A DNA stretch of 10,251 bases from Pseudomonadota bacterium. Its GTDB lineage: Bacteria > Pseudomonadota > Gammaproteobacteria > Steroidobacterales > Steroidobacteraceae. The position numbers were made by a program, and so were the translations under genes. The notes beneath the pieces were generated by a model. The model searched no databases and was not told the origin of the DNA. It saw nothing but the letters and a program-made list of their open reading frames with translations. Of the stretch, positions 1 through 10,251 are shown one piece after another. The number at the start of each line of letters is the position of its first letter. Position 1 is the first letter of the stretch. The stretch spans positions 1 to 10,251 of the forward strand of contig JAJXZV010000273.1 in NCBI GenBank assembly GCA_021779875.1. Reading direction: 5' to 3'.

Positions 1-1767
1 CTCGTTGGTCGTGAGCGGGATGCTGTCGTCGAGCATGGTGGTGACCACGTCGACGAACGGCACCTGCGCGACGATGCCGCGGTAGTCCCCGGGGCTCGCA
101 TTCGCGACGGCGCCGACCAGCAGCCCGCCGGCGCTGCCGCCCATGGCGAATACGCGGTCGCGGGCCGCCACCTTCGCGGCCACGAGATGGCGGGTCACGT
201 CGATGAAGTCGGTGAACGAGTTCTTCTTGTTGAGCAGCCGGCCGTAGTCGTACCAGGCGCGGCCCATCTCCTGGCCGCCGCGCACGTGCGCGATCGCGAA
301 CACGAAGCCGCGGTCGACCAGGGAGAGGCGCGGCGAGGAGAACGCCGGGTCCATCGACAGGCCGTAGGCGCCGTAGGCGTATTGCAGGAGCGGCGCCCGC
401 CCGTCGTGGCGGTGATCCTTGCCGTACAGGAGCGTCACGGGAATGCGGGTGCCGTCGCGCGCCGGGGCGAACAGCAGCTCGGTGCGGTAGTTCGCGGAGT
501 CGAAGCCGCCCAGCACCTCGTCGCGCTTGAGCAGCGTGCGCTCGCCGGTGCGCACGTCGTAATCGTAGATGGTCGTGGGCGTGGTGGGCGAGGAGTAGGC
601 GTAGCGCAGCAGGTCGCCGCCGAGGCCCGGATTCATGGAGATCGCGGTGGTATAGGCCGGCTCGTCGCTCGCGATGAAGCGCGCCTCGATGCCCGGCGCG
701 AGCGGCTGGATGGCGATCTTGGCGAGCGCGCCGTGGCGCACCGAGACCGCGAGGAATCGCTCGAACACCTCGAATTCCTCGATGAAGGTGTCGTCCCGGT
801 GCCCGACGAGGTCGCGCCAGCCCTCGCGCGTCCCGGCGGCGACGATGGGCACATGCACCAGGCGAAAATTGCGCGCCTGCCAGTTCGTGCGCACGATGAA
901 CCGGTCGCCGAGATCCTCGATCTGGTACTCGTGGTCGCGCTCGTGGGGCAGGAACACCTTGAACGCGAGCGCCGGGTCGTCGGCGTCGGCGTAGCGCCAC
1001 TCCGAGCTCACGGTGCTCTCCATGTGCAGGAAGATGAAGCGCTGGGACTTCGACTTCGACACCCCGGTGTAGAAGCTCGGGTCGGTCTGCTCGAACACCC
1101 GTTCGTCGGCCGCCGGGTCCTCGCGCAGCCGGTGCCTCTTCACGTACAGCCCAAGCAGCGTCTCGGGGTCCTTCTCCACGTAGAGCAGGGTGCGGTCGTC
1201 GTTCGCCCATGCGACGCCCGGCTCGACGTTGCCGATGGTCTCGGCGAGCAGCTCGCCGGTCCTCAGGTTCTTGAAGCGCAGGTTGTACTCGCGCCGGCCG
1301 ACGGTGTCCTCGCAGAAGGCCAGCCACTCGGAATTGCGCGACACCTCGAGCCCGGCGCACTGGTAGTACGCGTGCCCGGCCGCGCGCTCGTTGGCATCGA
1401 GGACGATCTGCTCGGGCGCCTGCATGACGCCCTCGCGCCGGGCGTAGATGGGGTGCTCCTTGCCGGTCTCGTAGCGCGCGTAGTACCAGAAGCCGCGCTC
1501 GAAGTACGGCACGGTGGAGTCGTCCTGCTTCAGGCGCGAGATGATCTGCGTGTAGAGCGCGTCCTGGAGCCCCTCGAGGGGGGCGAGGCAGCGCGCCTTG
1601 TAGGCGTTCTCGGCCGCGAGGTAGGCGAGCACGTCGGGGTCGCGCCGCTCGTCGTCCCGCAGCCAGAAGTAAGGATCGACGCGATCGCCGTGGTCCGAGG
1701 CGACGGTGTGGGGCCGGATGGCGGCACGGGGGGCGTCGCTCGGGGTCTCGATCATGATCCGCGTCAT
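1..1767 (-). CDS. ptrB: Oligopeptidase B (S9A serine peptidase), partial at C-terminus
   Basis: Oligopeptidase B is a cytoplasmic serine peptidase of the prolyl oligopeptidase family that cleaves short peptides after Arg or Lys. The 589 visible codons read as one open frame to the window edge. The N-terminus has the family signature DPYFWLRDDERRDPDVLAYL. A beta-propeller region (roughly residues 75-400) follows, then the alpha/beta-hydrolase domain with AYGAYG at 464-469, HVRGGQEMGRAWYDYGR, and the nucleophile motif GGSAGG with catalytic Ser545. The last visible residues, QVPFVDVVTTMLDDSIPLTT, match the family closely. About 100 C-terminal residues lie outside the window, including the catalytic Asp and His, judging from the usual length of about 690. 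Two in-frame ATGs, at 1767 and 1755, are possible starts and neither has a strong Shine-Dalgarno. The gene is divergent from the CBS gene. Family assignment is very secure; the start is not. Confidence 0.96.
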   Translation of the reverse strand, partial: MTRIMIETPSDAPRAAIRPHTVASDHGDRVDPYFWLRDDERRDPDVLAYLAAENAYKARCLAPLEGLQDALYTQIISRLKQDDSTVPYFERGFWYYARYETGKEHPIYARREGVMQAPEQIVLDANERAAGHAYYQCAGLEVSRNSEWLAFCEDTVGRREYNLRFKNLRTGELLAETIGNVEPGVAWANDDRTLLYVEKDPETLLGLYVKRHRLREDPAADERVFEQTDPSFYTGVSKSKSQRFIFLHMESTVSSEWRYADADDPALAFKVFLPHERDHEYQIEDLGDRFIVRTNWQARNFRLVHVPIVAAGTREGWRDLVGHRDDTFIEEFEVFERFLAVSVRHGALAKIAIQPLAPGIEARFIASDEPAYTTAISMNPGLGGDLLRYAYSSPTTPTTIYDYDVRTGERTLLKRDEVLGGFDSANYRTELLFAPARDGTRIPVTLLYGKDHRHDGRAPLLQYAYGAYGLSMDPAFSSPRLSLVDRGFVFAIAHVRGGQEMGRAWYDYGRLLNKKNSFTDFIDVTRHLVAAKVAARDRVFAMGGSAGGLLVGAVANASPGDYRGIVAQVPFVDVVTTMLDDSIPLTTNE

Positions 1768-1796
1768 CTTCGCACAGCACCGGTGCGCGGGCTGGA

Positions 1797-1826
1797 TTTC
1801 CTGGCGGGGGACGGCTGGGGTATAGT
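1797..1826 (+). promoter_or_regulatory. Possible sigma70-like promoter for the CBS-domain gene
   Basis: TATAGT at 1821-1826 matches five of six bases of the -10 consensus. It stands out in very GC-rich sequence, about 62 nt before the CBS start codon. The best -35 candidate is TTTCCT at 1797-1802 with an 18-bp spacer, which is weak (three of six). On the opposite strand the same AT patch reads TATACC, so it could also contribute to ptrB transcription, but no convincing -35 is seen there. This is inferred from motif match only. Confidence 0.35.
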
Positions 1827-1888
1827 CGGGTGAAACGGCCCGCACGAGGCCGGCGCGTTCTTGGGCGGTTGGCGAGGAGGGGCAGGTC

Positions 1889-2317
1889 ATGCAGACCGTG
1901 AATCAATTGCTGCGCGGCAAGGGTAACCAGATCTTCCACGTCTCTCCGGACGACTCGGTGCTCCGCGCGATCGAGGTCATGGCGGAGCGGCACATCGGGG
2001 CGTTGCTGGTCATGCGCGACGGGGCGCTGCTCGGCATCATTTCCGAGCGCGACTACGCCCGCAAGGTGATCCTCAAGCACCGCTCCTCGAGCGACACGCC
2101 GGTGAGCGACATCATGACCAGCCCGGCGATCACCGTGTCGCCCGGGGACACGGTGCGCCACTGCATGGAGGTGATGACCGCGCGGCGGTTCCGCCACCTG
2201 CCGGTGGTCGAGTCCGGCCGGGTGGTGGGCATGCTGTCGATCGGCGACCTGGTGAAGGCGGTGATCCAGGCCCAGAGCGAGCAAATCCAGCAGCTCGAGC
2301 GCTATATCGCCGGTTGA
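1889..2317 (+). CDS. Tandem CBS-domain (Bateman module) protein
   Basis: This 142-residue protein consists almost entirely of two CBS domains, about residues 9-66 and 75-132. Each ends with a nucleotide-binding signature: GIISERD at 49-55 and GMLSIGD at 114-120. A second-domain core, RRFRHLPVV, lies at 99-107. A short helical tail rich in Gln and Glu follows (about 124-142). CBS pairs bind adenine nucleotides such as AMP, ATP, NAD or SAM, and stand-alone versions are usually cytoplasmic regulators of partner proteins. No enzyme domain, membrane segment or signal peptide is present. A strong Shine-Dalgarno, GAGGAGG at 1874-1880, sits 8 nt before the ATG and fixes the start. The gene points toward gltBD, and its stop codon overlaps the predicted gltB -35 element, so the two may be transcribed separately. 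The ligand and partner cannot be read from the sequence. Confidence 0.93.
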   Translation: MQTVNQLLRGKGNQIFHVSPDDSVLRAIEVMAERHIGALLVMRDGALLGIISERDYARKVILKHRSSSDTPVSDIMTSPAITVSPGDTVRHCMEVMTARRFRHLPVVESGRVVGMLSIGDLVKAVIQAQSEQIQQLERYIAG

Positions 2318-2341
2318 CGGGTCTCGTCACCGAGGTATCAT
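2314..2341 (+). promoter_or_regulatory. Predicted sigma70-like promoter for gltBD
   Basis: TTGACG at 2314-2319 matches five of six bases of the -35 consensus. TATCAT at 2336-2341 matches five of six of the -10 consensus, with a 16-bp spacer. The -35 box overlaps the TGA stop of the CBS gene (2315-2317). Transcription would begin near 2348, giving a leader of roughly 135 nt before gltB. This is the best promoter match I found in the window, but it rests on motif match alone. Confidence 0.5.
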
Positions 2342-2385
2342 CGGGGTCACACCAAGTGCGGGTGGCGGCATTGTCCCCCTCGAGT

Positions 2386-2406
2386 GCGCCTGCTCCAACA
2401 AGGCGC
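2386..2406 (+). other. Stem-loop in the gltB leader
   Basis: GCGCCT (2386-2391) and AGGCGC (2401-2406) are perfect complements around a 9-nt loop, giving a six-pair, GC-rich hairpin in the predicted gltB 5' leader. It is followed by TTCAGTTCGG rather than an uninterrupted T run, so it is not a standard intrinsic terminator. It could be an mRNA structure in the leader, or help end CBS transcripts. A six-base stem can occur by chance in such GC-rich DNA. Confidence 0.3.
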
Positions 2407-2447
2407 TTCAGTTCGGTCAAGTCGTTGTTCTTGAAGGACTCTGCGGA

Positions 2448-2480
2448 ATGGGCCGCGGGGTCTGCCACCGTGTGGACTAG
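2448..2480 (+). CDS. Possible 10-codon leader peptide upstream of gltB
   Basis: An ATG at 2448 opens a frame encoding [10 protein letters not shown], with TAG at 2478-2480. AAGGA at 2434-2438 lies 9 nt upstream of this ATG, a good Shine-Dalgarno at normal spacing. The stop codon is separated from the gltB ATG (2483) by only two bases, and the two frames differ. The gltB start has no convincing Shine-Dalgarno of its own. That arrangement would suit translational coupling, with ribosomes ending the short frame and restarting at gltB. The peptide has no run of a single regulatory amino acid as in classical attenuators. Whether it is translated is not known; the small size means chance is a real alternative. 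Confidence 0.35.
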   Translation: MGRGVCHRVD

Positions 2481-2482
2481 TT

Positions 2483-8481
<5,999 letters not shown>

Positions 8482-8490
8482 CCGCAGGCG

Positions 8491-9210
8491 ATGCCCGCCT
8501 CGGATGCCCCCAAGCAGATACTGATCGCCGATCGCGACATCGCCGCCGTGGAGCCGCTGCGCCAGCGGCTCGGCGGCGCCGGCTTCATGGTCCGCACCAT
8601 CGGCGACCCGGGCGCGGCGGCGGCGGCGGTGGCCGAGCAGCCGCCGCACCTGTGCATCCTCGACTGGAATTCGCGCGGCCTGCCGGCGCTCGAGTGGCTG
8701 CACGGCATCCGCCGCGCGCGCGCCGGGCGGGCCGTCCGCCTGATCATCCTGTCGGCGCTCGCCGGCGAGCAGCACGTGGTCATGGGCCTGAACCTCGGCG
8801 CCGACGACTACATCCTCAAGCCGTTCTCCCCGGACGAGGCCGTGGCGCGGGTGGCGGCGCTGCTGCGCGGCCGGGCGTCGGCGGGGGGCGATCCGTCGCT
8901 CGCCATCGACGGCCTGGTGCTCGACGCCGCCCGCGGCCGGGTGAGCGCGCGCGGCCACGTGATCGCCCTGCGCGGCGTCGAATTACGCCTGCTCGAGTTC
9001 CTCATGCTGCATCCCGGCCAGGCGTTCAACCGCGCCCAGCTGCTCGCCCAGGTCTGGGGCGAACACAGCGGCGTGGACGAGCGCACCGTGGACGTGAACG
9101 TGCAGCGGCTGCGCAAGACCTTAAGCCAGCCGGGCTACGAGGCCTACATCCAGACCGTGCGCGGCTTCGGGTACCGCTTCGCGCAGCCCGCCCAAGTGCA
9201 TGGATTGTAA
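8491..9210 (+). CDS. OmpR/PhoB-family response regulator with divergent receiver
   Basis: This 239-residue protein has a receiver domain (about 9-126) and a C-terminal winged-helix DNA-binding domain (about 137-232). The DNA-binding part, including AQLLAQVWGEH, DERTVDVNVQRLRK and IQTVRGFGYRF, closely resembles PhoB. In the receiver, the phosphoacceptor is Asp58 (CILDW), with Ser88 (ILSA) and Lys110 (ILKPF) at the conserved switch positions. The metal-binding acidic cluster is altered: ILIADRD has Arg15 where PhoB has Asp10. The usual Pro four residues after the phospho-Asp is Arg62. Phosphorylation may therefore be weak or absent. The start at 8491 keeps the first beta strand intact, and only a minimal AGG precedes it. 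No histidine kinase gene lies within the window. It should act as a transcription factor in the cytoplasm; its targets are unknown, though it may bind the repeats just upstream. Confidence 0.92.
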   Translation: MPASDAPKQILIADRDIAAVEPLRQRLGGAGFMVRTIGDPGAAAAAVAEQPPHLCILDWNSRGLPALEWLHGIRRARAGRAVRLIILSALAGEQHVVMGLNLGADDYILKPFSPDEAVARVAALLRGRASAGGDPSLAIDGLVLDAARGRVSARGHVIALRGVELRLLEFLMLHPGQAFNRAQLLAQVWGEHSGVDERTVDVNVQRLRKTLSQPGYEAYIQTVRGFGYRFAQPAQVHGL

Positions 9211-9255
9211 GAAAATCTTCTCGCGTGATTCATCCGACCGTCACACGCCTGGGCC

Positions 9256-9272
9256 ATCTTGCGGCGCAAGGT
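9256..9272 (+). other. Short stem-loop upstream of the phosphoesterase gene
   Basis: ATCTTGC (9256-9262) pairs with GCAAGGT (9266-9272) around a GGC triloop, giving seven pairs including one G-U. No T run follows, so it is not an intrinsic terminator. It lies 11 nt before the GGAGG ribosome binding site at 9284-9288 of the phosphoesterase gene, so it could sit in that mRNA's leader. Its role is unknown and it may be chance. Confidence 0.2.
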
Positions 9273-9292
9273 ACGGGATCGGCGGAGGATCC

Positions 9293-10102
9293 ATGGTCGA
9301 GCGAAACGGGCCTTCCAGTCTGCGATTGCGCACGGTGTTCATCTCGGACGTGCACCTGGGATTCCGCGGCTGCAGCGCCGACCTGCTGCTCGACTTCCTG
9401 CACCACGTGGAAATGGACCACCTGTTCCTCGTGGGCGACATCATCGACGTGTGGAGCATGAAGAAGTCGATGTACTGGCCGCAGTCGCACAACAACGTCC
9501 TACGCACCATCCTCGGCAAGTCGAAGCGCGGCACCCGGGTGGTGTTCGTGCCCGGCAACCACGACGAGGTGTTCCGGGACTTCGACGGCGCCGTCTTCGG
9601 CAACCTCGAGATCCACCGGCAGTACGTGCACCATGGCGCCGACGGGCGGCGCATGCTGGTGCTGCACGGGGACGAATTCGACTCGGTCGTGAAGTGCAGC
9701 CCCTGGCTCGCGAAGCTCGGCAGCTGGCTGTACGACGTGCTGCTCGCCGTCAACCCGGTCGTCAACCGGGTGCGCCGCCTGTTCAACCTGCCGCACTGGT
9801 CGCTGTCCGCCTACCTCAAGCACAAGGCGAAGAGCGCCGTGCAATACATCGGCAGCTTCGAGGACGCGGTGGCGCAGGCGGCGCGCAAGGCGGGCGTCGA
9901 CGCCGTGGTCTGCGGCCACATCCACCGCGCCGAGATCCGCGACATCGACGGGGTGCTCTACTGCAACGACGGCGACTGGGTCGAGAGCTGCACGTCGCTG
10001 GTCGAAGACATGAACGGGCAGCTGCGCCTGATCGACTGGCCGAGATGGCGGGAACAAATCCGCGCCGCCACGCTCTCAATTCCGGTGGAGCAGGCCGCAT
10101 GA
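9293..10102 (+). CDS. Calcineurin-like phosphoesterase, UDP-2,3-diacylglucosamine diphosphatase family (LpxH-like)
   Basis: This 269-residue metallophosphoesterase carries the full two-metal motif set: D19 and H21 (ISDVHLG), D49 (LVGDIID), N89-H90-D91 (VPGNHDE), H125 (VLHGDEFD) and G208-H-I-H211 (CGHIHRAE). The segments YWPQSHNNV and NDGDWVESCTSLVED are characteristic of the COG2908 group annotated as UDP-2,3-diacylglucosamine diphosphatase. These enzymes remove UMP to give lipid X in lipid A synthesis at the inner-membrane face. No signal peptide or transmembrane segment is evident. GGAGG at 9284-9288 supports ATG 9293. An upstream ATG at 9200 would overlap the response regulator and add 31 residues unlike the family. 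The gene follows the regulator after 82 nt and overlaps the next frame by 4 nt. The fold is certain. Whether it is the cell's main LpxH or a paralogue with another substrate cannot be told here, so I give no symbol. Confidence 0.9.
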   Translation: MVERNGPSSLRLRTVFISDVHLGFRGCSADLLLDFLHHVEMDHLFLVGDIIDVWSMKKSMYWPQSHNNVLRTILGKSKRGTRVVFVPGNHDEVFRDFDGAVFGNLEIHRQYVHHGADGRRMLVLHGDEFDSVVKCSPWLAKLGSWLYDVLLAVNPVVNRVRRLFNLPHWSLSAYLKHKAKSAVQYIGSFEDAVAQAARKAGVDAVVCGHIHRAEIRDIDGVLYCNDGDWVESCTSLVEDMNGQLRLIDWPRWREQIRAATLSIPVEQAA

Positions 10103-10251
10103 GCGCGGCCGGAGTCGAGGAGCACGCGATGAACTACGCGATGAACGAATTCCTGCAGCGTTGGAGCCAGCCCTGGCACGCCCTGCAGCGGCACGTGGCC
10201 GAGGCGTTCTGCGCCCAGAGCCCGGAGCCGCCGTCCGGCCCGAGGTCCGCC
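10099..10251 (+). CDS. Unrecognised protein, N-terminal fragment (runs off window)
   Basis: An open frame of 51 codons begins at ATG 10099, overlapping the phosphoesterase stop as ATGA, and continues to the window end. The visible N-terminus reads MSAAGVEEHAMNYAMNEF and then a Trp- and Gln-containing segment, LQRWSQPWHALQRHVAEAFC, followed by a Pro-rich stretch. There is no signal peptide or membrane segment in the visible part. The upstream GGAG at 10087-10090 could serve ATG 10099. ATG 10129 also has a strong GAGGAG at 10117-10122 with 6-nt spacing, and ATG 10141 is a third in-frame option. The 4-nt overlap suggests translational coupling with the phosphoesterase. I do not recognise the family, and too little is visible to suggest a role. 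Confidence 0.6.
   Translation, partial: MSAAGVEEHAMNYAMNEFLQRWSQPWHALQRHVAEAFCAQSPEPPSGPRSA
10124..10147 (+). repeat. 12-bp tandem duplication at a candidate start codon
   Basis: ACGCGATGAACT (10124-10135) is followed at once by ACGCGATGAACG (10136-10147), identical at 11 of 12 bases. Each copy contains an in-frame ATG followed by an Asn codon, so the encoded peptide reads MNYAMNE. This looks like a small in-frame duplication that doubled a possible start codon. Confidence 0.6.

Noticed and set aside
187..1833. Open frame of 548 codons on the plus strand
   Set aside because: It lies antisense to oligopeptidase B, which has unmistakable family motifs. The translation is low-complexity Ala/Val/Arg/Gly of the kind produced by GC-rich codon bias.
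2324..2341. TCGTCAC and GTATCAT spaced by 11 bp in the gltB promoter region, resembling the Pho-like half-sites
   Set aside because: The match to the consensus is weak, a 7-mer is expected by chance in 10 kb, and it overlaps a better-supported -10 element.
2362..2377. TGGCGGCATTGTCC as a possible sigma54 promoter for gltB
   Set aside because: The invariant GG and GC pair is not present at the required spacing; CC stands where GC is needed.
2130..2468. Minus-strand frame of 112 codons covering the CBS-gltB gap
   Set aside because: Its first 30 or so residues look less biased (for example [12 protein letters not shown]), but the rest is antisense to the CBS gene and the start has no supporting context. 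I considered a gene remnant but cannot support it.

Overview
The window is GC-rich chromosomal DNA with strong GC bias at third codon positions. This bias leaves long spurious open frames on both strands. Glutamate synthase genes of the proteobacterial type, an oligopeptidase B and a lipid A-type UDP-diacylglucosamine hydrolase suggest a Gram-negative proteobacterium. It is probably a high-GC gammaproteobacterium, although a betaproteobacterium cannot be excluded from sequence alone. I see no tRNA, rRNA, CRISPR array, insertion sequence or phage gene.

Layout: (1) The left edge carries the minus-strand gene for oligopeptidase B (ptrB), cut by the window just after its catalytic serine. (2) A divergent gap of about 120 bp leads to a small protein made of two CBS domains. 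(3) A 165-bp gap holds a good sigma70-like promoter overlapping the CBS stop codon, a leader hairpin, and a 10-codon reading frame with its own Shine-Dalgarno sequence ending 2 nt before gltB. (4) gltB and gltD encode the large and small subunits of NADPH-dependent glutamate synthase (GOGAT), 21 nt apart. (5) A 50-bp gap with 11-bp-period direct repeats, resembling a Pho box, precedes an OmpR/PhoB-type response regulator. (6) Next are a calcineurin-like phosphoesterase of the LpxH type and the start of an unrecognised gene that overlaps it by 4 nt.

Together, gltB and gltD make glutamate from glutamine and 2-oxoglutarate using NADPH, the main nitrogen-assimilation step when ammonia is scarce. 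The CBS protein may sense adenine nucleotides, but its link to gltBD is only positional. The response regulator has no kinase gene beside it within the window, and its receiver domain lacks a key metal-binding aspartate. The phosphoesterase probably acts in lipid A synthesis or a related lipid step at the inner membrane.

I found no clearly new multi-gene system. The most interesting signals are regulatory: the short reading frame in front of gltB, which itself has almost no ribosome binding site; the Pho-box-like repeats and spaced -10 element ahead of the response regulator; and that regulator's unusual receiver.
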